Positions 1 to 9,272 of a stretch of 45,501 nt of DNA are shown piece after piece. Made by a program: the position numbers and the translations under genes. The stretch is taken from the NCBI GenBank assembly GCA_023419605.1, contig JAEZXR010000068.1, positions 1-45,501 on the forward strand. The letters are read 5' to 3'. Position 1 is the stretch's first letter, and every line of letters begins with the position of its first letter. A model generated the notes under the pieces. The model was not told the origin of the DNA, searched no databases, and saw only the letters and a program-made list of their open reading frames with translations. Source of the DNA: Bacillota bacterium. Its GTDB lineage: Bacteria; Bacillota; Clostridia; Acetivibrionales; JAEZXR01.

Positions 1-1322
1 TTTTGTGGTCGGTAAACCTTGGACCTAACAGCAGCAACCAGGACAATATCTCCCCCGGTTCCGCCACCATTGACGTAGGACATTGGGATGGTGCAACTGT
101 CTATGACCTTGATGGAGACGGTAAAGCAGAGGTTGTCCTCAAAATAGCCAATGGCGTCACATTGGGTGATGGAACTGTTTGGACCAGTGACAATGATAAC
201 AAACAGTGGTTTGCTGTACTGGATGGTATGACCGGAAAGTTGCTAGCTTCCTGTCCAATTCCTGATGATTACATATCGGTAGGGCCTCTGGCTTGCCAGT
301 TAGGTATCGGTTACCTCGACGGGAAAAGACCCAGCGTCGTGGCCTTTATGAAAAACAGGAACGCAGATGGATCCTTTAATGCCATGGCCTGTGCTTTTAG
401 TTACAAAAACAAAAAATTTAAAATGGACTGGAAATGGCTGCGTGGTTCCCAGGATTGCGCCGATGGTCACCAAATGCGTATTGCGGATCTAGATGGCGAT
501 GGTAAGGATGAAATATGTGAAATAGGCTTTGTTCTAAACGGTGATGGAACACTGCGTTATTCTCTGGCTAGTCAAAATATCGAACATGGTGATAGATTCT
601 ATATTGGCAAACTAGATAAAAACAGCCCTGGTCTTCAGGGATATGGTATACAACAAAGAAACACTAAAGGTGTACTTGAGTATTACTACGATGCCGACAC
701 CGGATCTATGATTTGGCAGCACACAACAACGCTGCCAGCCGGTGATGTTGGGCGGGGGGTCATTGGAGACGTGGATCCACGTTATTCAGGCTACGAGGTC
801 TGGTCTTTCTATGGTATCTACAATGCTTCTACCCATACACAGATTTCACCTGCAGATAGCGAGTTATCAAATGCAAATAATAGACCCTATCCGGCTTTCC
901 GTCTATGGTGGGACGGTGACCTCTTGAGTGAAAGCTTTAATGACAACAAAATTGAAGAGTATGACTACAGTTTAGGCGGCGATATTAATAATTGGGACTA
1001 CAGTTTAAAAAGAGTCACCCGCCTGCTCACAACTGATAATTATCATTCTGCAGTTCATAGTGACCGCCATTCTCCAATGTTCTATGGTGATATTCTCGGT
1101 GACTGGCGTGAAGAAGTCATAGAGACGAACAGTGATTACTCAGAACTCATTATCTTTACCACAGATATTCCTACTGATACACGCCTCTATACACTGGCTC
1201 AAAACCCGTTATATAGAAATTGTATGTCAGTCAAAGGTTACCTTCAATCTCATTTAACAGATTATTATCTGGGCCATGATATGGTTACGCCGCCAACTCC
1301 AAGAATTTATTTGGCACCCTAG
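1..1322 (+). CDS. Rhamnogalacturonan lyase, PL11 family, 3' part only
   Basis: The gene enters from the left edge, so the true start, signal peptide and N-terminal blades are missing; about 439 residues remain. The family cuts the rhamnose-galacturonate backbone of rhamnogalacturonan I by beta-elimination, usually outside the cell, leaving 4,5-unsaturated galacturonate ends. The visible part carries two calcium-binding DLDGDGK segments (near residues 35 and 161 of what is seen) and the aromatic- and Asp-rich blades typical of the eight-bladed propeller of YesW/YesX-type enzymes. The C-terminus (LGHDMVTPPTPRIYL) also fits that family. The frame stays open to the edge and stops with TAG. It converges on the GH88 operon, sharing one terminator. 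Family confidence is high. Whether it is endo (YesW-like) or exo (YesX-like) cannot be told from this part. Confidence 0.9.
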   Translation, partial: LWSVNLGPNSSNQDNISPGSATIDVGHWDGATVYDLDGDGKAEVVLKIANGVTLGDGTVWTSDNDNKQWFAVLDGMTGKLLASCPIPDDYISVGPLACQLGIGYLDGKRPSVVAFMKNRNADGSFNAMACAFSYKNKKFKMDWKWLRGSQDCADGHQMRIADLDGDGKDEICEIGFVLNGDGTLRYSLASQNIEHGDRFYIGKLDKNSPGLQGYGIQQRNTKGVLEYYYDADTGSMIWQHTTTLPAGDVGRGVIGDVDPRYSGYEVWSFYGIYNASTHTQISPADSELSNANNRPYPAFRLWWDGDLLSESFNDNKIEEYDYSLGGDINNWDYSLKRVTRLLTTDNYHSAVHSDRHSPMFYGDILGDWREEVIETNSDYSELIIFTTDIPTDTRLYTLAQNPLYRNCMSVKGYLQSHLTDYYLGHDMVTPPTPRIYLAP

Positions 1323-1370
1323 ATCCCTGGTTAGCCAACTTATGCCATATTCCGTATCCTACTTCTTATA

Positions 1371-1411
1371 AAAGCCGGTACCTGACGTTAACACCGTCAG
1401 GTACCGGCTTT
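1371..1411. terminator. Bidirectional terminator between PL11 and GH88 genes
   Basis: A perfect 17-bp stem (1371-1387 with 1395-1411) around a 7-base loop begins with AAA and ends with TTT. It lies 49 bases past the PL11 stop and 113 bases past the GH88 stop, so it can end transcripts from both sides. Confidence 0.85.
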
Positions 1412-1523
1412 ATCATGCTTACTTGTCATATTTACAGCTGCCTTATACTTCGTCAGTTGCGAATCCTACGGAGTTTCACCACTAATACCTTCTATGCAGT
1501 AAGGCATACTATCCCCCCATCTA

Positions 1524-2711
1524 TTACCAGTACAATTTCCAATCCTTCAGCAGTCTTACAAGAGCTTCAAAATAATAGTAATCGCCCCAAATACAACATT
1601 CATCCACACCTCTTCCACGGTTTTTATTATAAACGGCGTGGAGCAAAATCCCATTGGAACTCGGGTCGTTTTTCGTGCTGTAATTCTCTTCGAGGGATTT
1701 GATGATCTTGAGAGCCGCACTTTCATAAATCGGTCTCCTCTCATCCGTCAATGGCAGATGCTTGGCGATTTCCAGCATGCCGCATACTGCAATGGCCGCC
1801 GCAGAGCTGTCCCGTTCCTCATCCCCTTCTGTAAAAGTCAGATCCCAATAACAGACGCTGTCCTCCGGAAGCCGGTTCAAGAAATAATTCGTTAGTTTTT
1901 TTGAAAGCTCTATAAACTCTCCATCCCCTGTATAATTATAGGAAAGCGGGAATCCATAGATTCCCCATGCCTGGCCTCTTGCCCAGCAGGATTCATCCGA
2001 ATAGCCCTGATGAGTTTTACCATACCTCGACTCTCCTGTTTTTACGTCCATGTAAAAAGTATGGTAGGTAGAAGCGTCTTCTCTGACAATGTATCGGGCT
2101 GCCTGCTTTGCATGGCTATAAGCGGCACGGAAATACTCCTCTTTACCGGTTTCCCGGGCTGCCCAGTATAACAGCGGAAGATTCAGGCAGCAGTCGATGA
2201 TCATTCTTCCCTGTTGCTGCGGATCGTTCAGATCCCCCCAAGCCTGAATGATCCCTGCTTTGTCAAAATATCTGGTCATCAGCTTATCCGCTGCCTTTAT
2301 GGCTGTCTCCCTTGCTGTCTCGTCCCCTGTCAGCCGGTACTGGGCTACACAAGAAAGTGTATATAAAAATCCCAGGTCATGGGTGTCGGTGTCTATATTC
2401 TTTTCTATCCTTTCCTTGAAGCTTTGGCTGTGGATTTCCGCTACTTTCCTGTACTTATCATTCCCCGTTACTTCATAGGCAAGCCAAAGCATCCCCGTCC
2501 AGAAAGATGGCGTCCAACCGATGTTGTCGACCGCCGGATATATATTGTTATTGCATAAATCGCCAGGAAACTGGTAAGTAAACAGCTCCAGGTTTTCATC
2601 TATTTTTTTTAAAATATGCGCTATTGCCTTTTCGCAGAATTCCTTTGTCAGTTTCTCCGTATTTGCATATAAACCTGCATTTTTTATTCCTTCGTCTCTC
2701 ACGTTTTTCAT
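1524..2711 (-). CDS. Unsaturated glucuronyl/galacturonyl hydrolase, GH88 family
   Basis: Cytoplasmic 395-residue (alpha/alpha)6-barrel hydrolase; no signal peptide is seen. The family hydrates the vinyl ether of 4,5-unsaturated uronate at the non-reducing end of lyase-made oligosaccharides. The two catalytic aspartates appear as D112 in THDLGFLY and D173 in MIIDCCLNLP. Their spacing of 61 residues equals D88-D149 of the Bacillus sp. GL1 enzyme. A GH88-type block CWARGQAWGIYGF follows near residue 241. The start is the ATG with GGGGG about 8 bases upstream. It is the last gene of the minus-strand operon, 53 bases after DUF2264. GH88 is better known on glycosaminoglycan-type substrates, while GH105 is usual for rhamnogalacturonan. 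Here the context (PL11) suggests pectin-derived products, which is inference. Confidence 0.88.
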   Translation of the reverse strand: MKNVRDEGIKNAGLYANTEKLTKEFCEKAIAHILKKIDENLELFTYQFPGDLCNNNIYPAVDNIGWTPSFWTGMLWLAYEVTGNDKYRKVAEIHSQSFKERIEKNIDTDTHDLGFLYTLSCVAQYRLTGDETARETAIKAADKLMTRYFDKAGIIQAWGDLNDPQQQGRMIIDCCLNLPLLYWAARETGKEEYFRAAYSHAKQAARYIVREDASTYHTFYMDVKTGESRYGKTHQGYSDESCWARGQAWGIYGFPLSYNYTGDGEFIELSKKLTNYFLNRLPEDSVCYWDLTFTEGDEERDSSAAAIAVCGMLEIAKHLPLTDERRPIYESAALKIIKSLEENYSTKNDPSSNGILLHAVYNKNRGRGVDECCIWGDYYYFEALVRLLKDWKLYW

Positions 2712-2764
2712 TGTTTATGCCCCCACTTTCTTCGCATTGTTAATCAAAAATGAAGTGAAGCTCT

Positions 2765-4768
2765 TTAAACCCGGAGCCTTCCTTCCATATTCCCAAAGTC
2801 TACAGTTACTTTCCTTCCATCTCGTAAATGAAGTTCAACTCCGCAGGGACCACCCGAAGGAGAGACATCGATATATTGAATATCTTCGATCGGCATCAGT
2901 TCCTCTTCCTTCCACTCCCGGTCATCTTCCCTATGAAGCAGAATCGTTATGAGCAGTTCGATACCCCGATACAATTCTTCCTTTTTACTCAAAGCATAGC
3001 TCAAGGTGCTCTTTTCCGTTATGGCACTGACACCGGACCTTTCCACCACTCCGGTTCGATCCCACCCACTGTATGCAATAAAAGCCGTTTGAAGGGATTT
3101 TGTCTTTGCAATAACCGCCATTTTACCTTCTACCACCTTCTCGGTTACTTCCACTTTCCCTTCCACATGGGGCAATCCATAGTGACCCAGCATCAGTTCA
3201 TAAGGCTTATCCGGTATTCTGGGCCGGTCCACTCGGATCATCCCATACGGAACTTCTATATCTGCCAGATCAATGAGCGGATCTCTTAGATTATAGTCAA
3301 AATCAAAATTAATTCTTCTGTATAAAACACCATCCTTTTCTCCACCATAGAGTATTAAATTGGGAGCAGAAAACTGATCCGCACGATTCCTTCTCAGTGA
3401 ATAATTCATCGCTTCGGGTCCTTTACCGTCGAAAGCTTCCCACGGCAAAGCTGAATTAAAGGATAATCTCGAATAGGAAGGCATATATGGGCTTTTAGGA
3501 TTCATTAGAACTTTCGCCGTCCTGATTTCTGAAGTCCCTGTCTTTCCATGATTCGTCACCGAGATCCCAGGTCCATCCACAAATACTGTAGGGGAATTCT
3601 CTATGCCCTCCCAGATCCCACCACTTTCATTTGCACTCCAAAGGGGTGCATTTTCATCGAAGGCTAAAGCCAAAAAGGATTTACCCATCCAAAAAGGGCT
3701 GGCCGCACAGCTATAGCTTTGTACCATTTGGCTGAAGGGTCCGTAAAAGCCGAGACAAGGTATCTGATTCATAAACATTTCCTCGCGGGTAATGAATTGA
3801 AGCAGGTTTCCTGAAAGAATCCTTCTGGCAAGCCCCGGGTCAACGGAAGGATTCTTCAGGAAAAAGGCAGCTGCCAATGGAGCCGATGCACAGGAACGAT
3901 ATACACCGCTTCTTCCCCACATGATACTTCTGCCCTTACTGTCAAAAAAGCTTGTATAATTTTTCATCAACTCACTAAAATTTTTTTCAAACACGGCTGC
4001 GATTTCCGGCTCAAATTCATATCCATACCAGGAACACCATATGGGTGCATAGAATTGAAAAGCCCAGGGAGAATAATAATCAAAGAGATCACCGTCCCTG
4101 TACCAACCGTCCTCGGCATAATACGTCATGATATTCTGCAAATGATCCTTGAGCATTTGTTCATCAATGGGATACCCGTTCAATTTCAGGAAGGTCAGGA
4201 TAAGAATATTAAAGAACCTCCAGTTATGCTGGTTTGTTCTGCAATGCCCGTATTGGGAAAGAAATTCCGCGATTTGATTCCTTTCCCCGGAAGTATACCG
4301 GTCCCATATCTGTTTCTTTGTTTCCTGGAGAATAATAACCAATAATCCACATTCCACGGTCTGTTGAATGGCTCTTCCGTGGTCGCCCTCCTTTATTACC
4401 TCTTCCAATATTCCGAAGCTGACCGGTGAACCCGGTTTTGTACCCTCCAGTATTTGTGATGCATAATAATCCCTGATTTTGTAGCCGTTGATGACCGTAT
4501 CAGGATTCTCCTTGATCAATAGAGCCGCTATGGACATGGTTCTAGCCAGCCCTTCAAATCTTTCCGCACAGTAACGCCAATCCGGCTGCCCCGGCTGCGG
4601 ATACGTAATTTCCGTCTCATACCGCGTAAATACCATGGGCGCGTGAAAGTCTTTCAGGTGTGCAAATGCGCCTTCCATTAAAAATTTTGCTGCCTCGATC
4701 CAATGCTTTCTTGTCATCCCCGTATAGGGGCTTTTCACATAATCGGGTTGATCTATTGTAAACTTCAT
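2765..4768 (-). CDS. DUF2264 domain protein, probable (alpha/alpha)6 carbohydrate enzyme
   Basis: A 667-residue protein with no signal peptide. The first ~390 residues match the DUF2264 pattern: TRKHWIEAAKFLMEGAF near the N-terminus, RFEGLARTM, GRSGVYRSC and SYSCAASPFWMGKSFLAL. The remainder looks like a beta-rich domain. I chose the internal ATG (MKFTID) over one 30 bases upstream because GGAGGG sits 7 bases before it. From memory, some DUF2264 relatives have been classed as beta-glucuronidases (GH154), and the fold resembles GH88/GH105; this should be checked. Its place between the binding protein and GH88 says it works inside the cell on imported uronate-containing oligosaccharides. The exact reaction is unknown, and no catalytic residue can be assigned with confidence. 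Confidence 0.85.
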   Translation of the reverse strand: MKFTIDQPDYVKSPYTGMTRKHWIEAAKFLMEGAFAHLKDFHAPMVFTRYETEITYPQPGQPDWRYCAERFEGLARTMSIAALLIKENPDTVINGYKIRDYYASQILEGTKPGSPVSFGILEEVIKEGDHGRAIQQTVECGLLVIILQETKKQIWDRYTSGERNQIAEFLSQYGHCRTNQHNWRFFNILILTFLKLNGYPIDEQMLKDHLQNIMTYYAEDGWYRDGDLFDYYSPWAFQFYAPIWCSWYGYEFEPEIAAVFEKNFSELMKNYTSFFDSKGRSIMWGRSGVYRSCASAPLAAAFFLKNPSVDPGLARRILSGNLLQFITREEMFMNQIPCLGFYGPFSQMVQSYSCAASPFWMGKSFLALAFDENAPLWSANESGGIWEGIENSPTVFVDGPGISVTNHGKTGTSEIRTAKVLMNPKSPYMPSYSRLSFNSALPWEAFDGKGPEAMNYSLRRNRADQFSAPNLILYGGEKDGVLYRRINFDFDYNLRDPLIDLADIEVPYGMIRVDRPRIPDKPYELMLGHYGLPHVEGKVEVTEKVVEGKMAVIAKTKSLQTAFIAYSGWDRTGVVERSGVSAITEKSTLSYALSKKEELYRGIELLITILLHREDDREWKEEELMPIEDIQYIDVSPSGGPCGVELHLRDGRKVTVDFGNMEGRLRV

Positions 4769-4838
4769 CAATATCCCTCCATTACTCCTATATTTCATTA
4801 TTCGAGTAAGACAGCTTCCATCAAGTATCCATTGTCTT

Positions 4839-5214
4839 CTAATTGTCTCCCATCACTTTGCATTCATAGAAGCACGCTCTCCTACCGGCTTCCAATCCCG
4901 TTACAGTAATGCGGACATATCTCGCTGTAGCTGTTATTTGATCTAGCTGCACCTGTTCTACACCGGTATTTCCGCTTTTATCCGTTTTCAACATCCAACT
5001 TGCTCCATCATTTGATACCTCTACTTTATATTGATAAGCACATCCCGGTTGTTCCCAATGGATTTCCACCGCATGGATATCGAAAGTACTCAGCAAATCT
5101 ACCATCCACCAATGATCCAATTTTTCATCGGCAGCACACCACTTGCTGGATGGATTGCCATCGTTGCCACAGGTCGCCTATCGCCGAATCTATATTATTT
5201 GTTTGTTTTATCAT
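4839..5214 (-). pseudogene. Frameshifted stand-alone CBM32 / F5/8-type C domain gene
   Basis: An ATG at 5214 preceded by AGGAG (9-base spacing) opens the frame MIKQTNNIDSAIGDL. That frame closes after 29 codons. A second frame, open from 5177 down to the TAG at 4839, carries the rest of an F5/8 type C (discoidin) domain: GNDGNPSSKW, DHWWMVDL, VEIHWEQPG, ARYVRITVTG. The two pieces overlap at about 5130-5177 and differ by one base. Repaired, they would give a single domain of about 125 residues, which is the usual size for one CBM32. It lies in the operon between the binding protein and DUF2264. No signal peptide is seen. It may be a decayed gene, a sequencing error or a remnant of a longer enzyme. 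A real translation start at 5120 (TTG) would give only a truncated domain. Confidence 0.7.
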
Positions 5215-5347
5215 CCGCCTTGTCTCCTATCAAATACCCTCACTATATAGAATTCAATCTTGCAAGCATCCCGAAACCATTGGCTGCGTGCTTGTTGAAT
5301 TAGAGATTTCAATTCCGATTTCATATCGGTTATCAACAATTAGAAAT

Positions 5348-5392
5348 ATTGCCAATGCCTTTTAGCGTTTACTTTCAAAAGGCATTGGCAAT
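5348..5392 (-). terminator. Intercistronic hairpin after the binding-protein gene
   Basis: A perfect 16-bp stem (5348-5363 with 5377-5392) with a 13-base loop lies 57 bases after the binding-protein stop, read on the minus strand. The tail is ATTTCT, not a long T-run, so it could be a leaky terminator or a 3' mRNA-stabilising hairpin between the transport genes and the enzyme genes. Confidence 0.65.
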
Positions 5393-5448
5393 GATTATCC
5401 ACCGCATTTAGCGTAGAGGACTGATTTTTACCGATATCTTAGTTATAC

Positions 5449-7011
5449 TTATTTTCTTGTTTTATAAATATCATTCACTTCTTTTGTCCATTTGTTTCCG
5501 CCCAGTCTGTCAAATTCCTTCACCCATTGGTTCCATCCATCTTCCAGGGAAATACCGCCCATCAAAATCTTTGTGAAGTATTCCTTTTGTGTTTTATCGA
5601 TTTCAGGTCCATTGGCATCACCACTCGGTGTTGAGAAGAAAACCTTTTTCGGTAATGAATTTTCGACAGAAGCATTCATATACTTAATGGCATCTGCATC
5701 GTTTACCTGCGGCCATCCGTATGTCTTTTGATCGAGAATACCGCCGATCAGATAACCGTCCCATAATCCTTCTTTCGTTCTAGCCTCGCCTGTACCTGTT
5801 CCTGATAATTCAGGCTTGAATTTCGGTGTTTTTCCATCCATCGTGTAGTGCACACCTTCGATTCCAAAGGTTTGAAGTGTGGACATTTCCTCTGTATAGA
5901 ATGCGTCTAAGAACTTCGCAACCTTTTCCAGATTTTTTGTATTTTTGGAGATGGCTGTATAACTGGTAAAGGATTTGCCATCAGTTCCTTCTATAACACT
6001 TGAAACTGCAGTGATTCCCTTTTTAATCCCTGGAGCAACCGGCATATCTACAGCTACATATTTTGCCTCAGGAATCTTCTTTTTCAGGTTGGTTTCAGCC
6101 TTCACTATTCCCGAAGTAGTACTGATGACTGCACCGTATCTATTATTATACAGATTCTCATCAAACTGTGCTCTCTTCATGGTTGCAAATTCACGGCTCA
6201 TGACACCGTCTTTATAGAGCTTGATACCAAACGCCAAAGCTTCCTTCATTTTTGGGTGAACGGAAGAGTGGATCAAAGATCCATCCTCATTGGTAACCCA
6301 CTCAAACTGAGGTAATCCAAAGGGGCCGGAAATAAGTTCAAACCACAGCATGTTTTCAATCATGCTTGTTCCTATAGTGTCTGCCTTTCCATTTCCGTCG
6401 GGATCTTTCTCAGTAAAAGCCTTCAATACTTCATAATATTCATCCAGGTTTTTGGGTGCTTTCATATTCAGTTTATCCAGCCAATCCTGACGGATAAAGA
6501 AAGTACTATATCCCGTGTCTCTGATATTGGGCGCCGCATAAATCTTATTATCCGAAGCTTTTATTTTCGTCCATGCATCATTATTTACTGCCTTCTTCAT
6601 ATTGGGCATATATTTGTCCATGATCTCATCCAACGGCTGCAAGGCGCCTTGAGTACCATGCATATTAACTAAGTTTAAGTTTGAGTCAATCCTGATTATA
6701 TCAGGAACCTCACCACTGGCAACCAGCAAATTCAATTTTTCTTTTCCCTGCCCGCTGGGAGCTTCTGTAATTGACAGCTTTGTATTGGTTCTCCTTTCGA
6801 ATTCCTTCAGTATCGGTGAATTGGCTCTATCCAATCCCGCTCTGGGAGCTTCGAAAAATATGCTGATTGCTGTAGGCCCAGCATTTTCAGCTTCCTTTGG
6901 AGTACTGGATGGGGCATCACCCGTTGCATTTTTTCCGGCGCAGCCTGCCATAGCCGACGCTGCGATCACCGTAGATAGAAGAATAGAAGCCACTCGAATC
7001 CCTTTTTTCAT
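5449..7011 (-). CDS. Extracellular sugar-binding lipoprotein of an LplA/YtcQ-type ABC importer
   Basis: A 520-residue lipoprotein: basic start, hydrophobic stretch, and lipobox with Cys24 (AMAGC). The mature part has the pattern of family-1 solute-binding proteins of the LplA/YtcQ group, including RQDWLDKLNMKAPKNLDEYY and the acidic segment EKDPDGNGKADTIG. It would be anchored outside the cell and hand oligosaccharides to the two permeases encoded just before it (40 bases away). The start is supported by AAGGGGA 7 bases upstream. No ATPase gene is near, as is usual for this group, which shares an MsmX-like ATPase encoded elsewhere. The substrate is inferred from neighbours (PL11, GH88) to be unsaturated pectin oligosaccharides. 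Confidence 0.9.
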   Translation of the reverse strand: MKKGIRVASILLSTVIAASAMAGCAGKNATGDAPSSTPKEAENAGPTAISIFFEAPRAGLDRANSPILKEFERRTNTKLSITEAPSGQGKEKLNLLVASGEVPDIIRIDSNLNLVNMHGTQGALQPLDEIMDKYMPNMKKAVNNDAWTKIKASDNKIYAAPNIRDTGYSTFFIRQDWLDKLNMKAPKNLDEYYEVLKAFTEKDPDGNGKADTIGTSMIENMLWFELISGPFGLPQFEWVTNEDGSLIHSSVHPKMKEALAFGIKLYKDGVMSREFATMKRAQFDENLYNNRYGAVISTTSGIVKAETNLKKKIPEAKYVAVDMPVAPGIKKGITAVSSVIEGTDGKSFTSYTAISKNTKNLEKVAKFLDAFYTEEMSTLQTFGIEGVHYTMDGKTPKFKPELSGTGTGEARTKEGLWDGYLIGGILDQKTYGWPQVNDADAIKYMNASVENSLPKKVFFSTPSGDANGPEIDKTQKEYFTKILMGGISLEDGWNQWVKEFDRLGGNKWTKEVNDIYKTRK

Positions 7012-7050
7012 AAAATTTCCCCTTCACATATAATATTTTTGATATTAGCT

Positions 7051-7917
7051 TTAACCTTTTACTGAACCAATCATTACACCCTTAACAAAATATTTCTGGA
7101 TAAAAGGGTAGAATGTAAGAACAGGAGCGGTAGTTGCTATGATGGTTGCCATTTTTAACGGCTCAATAGGTATATTGGTTAGATTTTCTTGCCCTGCTGC
7201 CTCTGTCATGTTGGCGAAGAAGAGAATATCCCTTAGTACAACCTGCAGTGGCCATTTTGGTTTTTCGTTGATATAAATGACTGCATTGAAGAAGCTGTTC
7301 CAGTGTCCTACGGCATAGAACAACCCGATGGTGGCCAATGCCGCCATGGAAAGAGGCATAACGATTCTGAATAGGATACCGATCTCCGTTAAACCGTCGA
7401 TTCTGGCAGACTCCAACAATTCTCCGGGGATCGACTGGAAAAAGTTTCTCATAATGACCATATTGTATGCACTGATAGCCCCTGGAAGGATCAAGGCCCA
7501 TAAGGAATTCATCAATCCCAGATTTCTTACCAGCAGGAAATGAGGAATCAATCCCCCGCTGAACATCATGGTAAAGACGATCATCATCAAAAACACTTTG
7601 CGGCCAACCAGATCTTTTTTAGAAAGAGCATAGGCCGTCATAGCAGTAAGCAACAGGTTAATGGCTGTACCGACGACCACGATAAAAAGGGTATTCCTAT
7701 ATCCTGAAATTATGGTATTAAAATTGAACAGATAATGATATGCTGTTAGTGTGAACCCTTTCGGGAAAAAGGTTACTTCTCCCCGGATGGCAAAATCATT
7801 ATGGCTAAAGGATACAGCCAACACGTTCAACATGGGATAGAGGGTAACCAATGCAAGCATGGCTAATAGTAAGCTGTTAAATATTCCAAAAATTCTTTGA
7901 CCCAACGATTGTTTCAA
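7051..7917 (-). CDS. Carbohydrate ABC permease, LplC/YtcP type
   Basis: A 288-residue inner-membrane permease with six likely membrane segments. The cytoplasmic EAA loop that docks the ATPase is clear: ESARIDGLTEIGILFRIVMP near residue 180. The C-terminus KYFVKGVMIGSVKG is typical of LplC/YtcP permeases. The start codon is TTG at 7917, with AGGGGG eight bases upstream. The gene follows its LplB partner by 12 bases, so the two are translated from one message. It forms the channel heterodimer with that partner and receives sugar from the lipoprotein encoded next. Confidence 0.92.
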   Translation of the reverse strand: MKQSLGQRIFGIFNSLLLAMLALVTLYPMLNVLAVSFSHNDFAIRGEVTFFPKGFTLTAYHYLFNFNTIISGYRNTLFIVVVGTAINLLLTAMTAYALSKKDLVGRKVFLMMIVFTMMFSGGLIPHFLLVRNLGLMNSLWALILPGAISAYNMVIMRNFFQSIPGELLESARIDGLTEIGILFRIVMPLSMAALATIGLFYAVGHWNSFFNAVIYINEKPKWPLQVVLRDILFFANMTEAAGQENLTNIPIEPLKMATIIATTAPVLTFYPFIQKYFVKGVMIGSVKG

Positions 7918-7929
7918 TGCCTATACCCC

Positions 7930-8898
7930 CTACCATAATCCGTTATTCTCATCAATCAACTTGCTGAGACGATTAGTGATCAAAATCAATAAGAAGCCTA
8001 TTACCGACTTAAAAAGACCGATTGCTGTTGCAAGGCTATATTTTGCGCTTTCAAGTCCAATCCGATAGACAAAAGTGTCAATAATATCGGACACAGCGTA
8101 GACATTCGGCGAGTACATCATAAAGATCTGTTCAAAACCGGCATTCATGACGCCACCGACTCTTAGTATGAACATGATCACGATGGTGGGAGCTATGGAT
8201 GGTATTGTAATGCTCCAGAGCTGCCTCCATTTGCTTGCGCCATCTACGATTGCAGCTTCGTATAGCTGTGGGTCCACCCCTGCCAATGCCGCTAGGTAAA
8301 TAATCGATCCCCATCCAATTTCCTTCCATATGTCCGACAAGACTAAAATTGTTCTAAAATAGGCTGGTTCTGCCATAAAATAGATTGGTTCAAACCCCAG
8401 CGACTTAATGAGCATGTTTATAACCCCGGTCGATGGAGAAAATATTTTTGCCGCCAATCCGCCAATAACAACCCATGAAAGAAAGTGTGGAAGGTAAGAA
8501 ATAGTTTGAATGGTTCTCTTATAAGCCTCCTGCCTTACTTCGTTTAATAGAAGAGCAAGAATTATAGGCGCCGGAAAGCCACATATAATTTTGTAGAAAC
8601 TAATAATTAACGTGTTTTTTAATACAAGTCCAAAGCTCGGGTGGTTAAAAAAATCAATAAAATTCTTCAGACCCACCCATTTACTTCCGAAAATCCCCAA
8701 AGCAGCTTTGAAGTCCTTGAACGCGATCATCGCACCATACATGGGAATATAATGGAATACAACAAAGTATAGAATTCCTGGTAATAGAATAAGATATATG
8801 GGCTTGTCTTTCCAAATTTTATTGATCATTTTATTAAACCTGGAGTTGTTTTTAGTGCTTATTATACTCTGATTATTGCTGTTTGCTGCTAGACGCAA
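7930..8898 (-). CDS. Carbohydrate ABC permease, LplB/YteP type
   Basis: A 322-residue permease with an N-terminal cytoplasmic stretch of about 30 residues and six likely membrane segments. The EAA loop is YEAAIVDGASKWRQLWSITI, near residue 210. The start is TTG at 8898, chosen because a very strong site (GGAGGTGAGG) lies just before it. It is the first gene of the transport and enzyme operon, and a clear promoter lies about 80 bases upstream. It pairs with the LplC-type permease that follows. Family assignment is firm; substrate is inferred from context only. Confidence 0.92.
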   Translation of the reverse strand: MRLAANSNNQSIISTKNNSRFNKMINKIWKDKPIYLILLPGILYFVVFHYIPMYGAMIAFKDFKAALGIFGSKWVGLKNFIDFFNHPSFGLVLKNTLIISFYKIICGFPAPIILALLLNEVRQEAYKRTIQTISYLPHFLSWVVIGGLAAKIFSPSTGVINMLIKSLGFEPIYFMAEPAYFRTILVLSDIWKEIGWGSIIYLAALAGVDPQLYEAAIVDGASKWRQLWSITIPSIAPTIVIMFILRVGGVMNAGFEQIFMMYSPNVYAVSDIIDTFVYRIGLESAKYSLATAIGLFKSVIGFLLILITNRLSKLIDENNGLW

Positions 8899-8980
8899 AA
8901 CCTCACCTCCATATTACACAATTAAATATTTCACTTGAATATTGTACGACTGTCTTTCACAGCGATCACCGTATACTCAG

Positions 8981-9009
8981 ATTATAGGACAGCAAAAACA
9001 TGTTGTAAA
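8981..9009 (-). promoter_or_regulatory. Sigma-A-type promoter of the first sugar-transport operon
   Basis: Read on the minus strand, TTTACA (9004-9009) and TATAAT (8981-8986) are separated by exactly 17 bases. The leader to the TTG start would be about 75 bases. The rest of the 8899-9272 gap contains no supported gene; a 37-codon plus-strand ORF at 9074-9187 lacks a ribosome site. Confidence 0.75.
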
Positions 9010-9203
9010 TATCAATATTTAGAACCGATGGTGATTTTCAAACATGCTGCAAATGCCTGTACAGAGCCATACTATGGATAAAAACAGTCTACTGCTGCAA
9101 AAAATCAACATTCATCAGCAAGTCTTTAAAGAACTGTTTCAACAGGCAAAAGAACTCCCCAACATCACAGCAGTCGCTTCTTTTTAAAAAGAGAAGAGAT
9201 AAC

Positions 9204-9223
9204 CCTCTACCTCTCAGTAGAGG
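9204..9223 (-). terminator. Probable terminator of the first AraC-type regulator gene
   Basis: A 7-bp stem (9204-9210 with 9217-9223) and 6-base loop lie 50 bases past the regulator stop. On the minus strand a pyrimidine-rich stretch ending in TTTTT follows. The stem is short, so confidence is moderate. Confidence 0.5.
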
Positions 9224-9272
9224 ATTACCCCTTTATAAGCGTAAGAAATTGTGAATTGAACAAAGGCGGAAA

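Noticed and set aside
9074..9187. 37-codon plus-strand ORF
   Set aside because: Protein-like composition, but no ribosome site and no neighbour that would use it.
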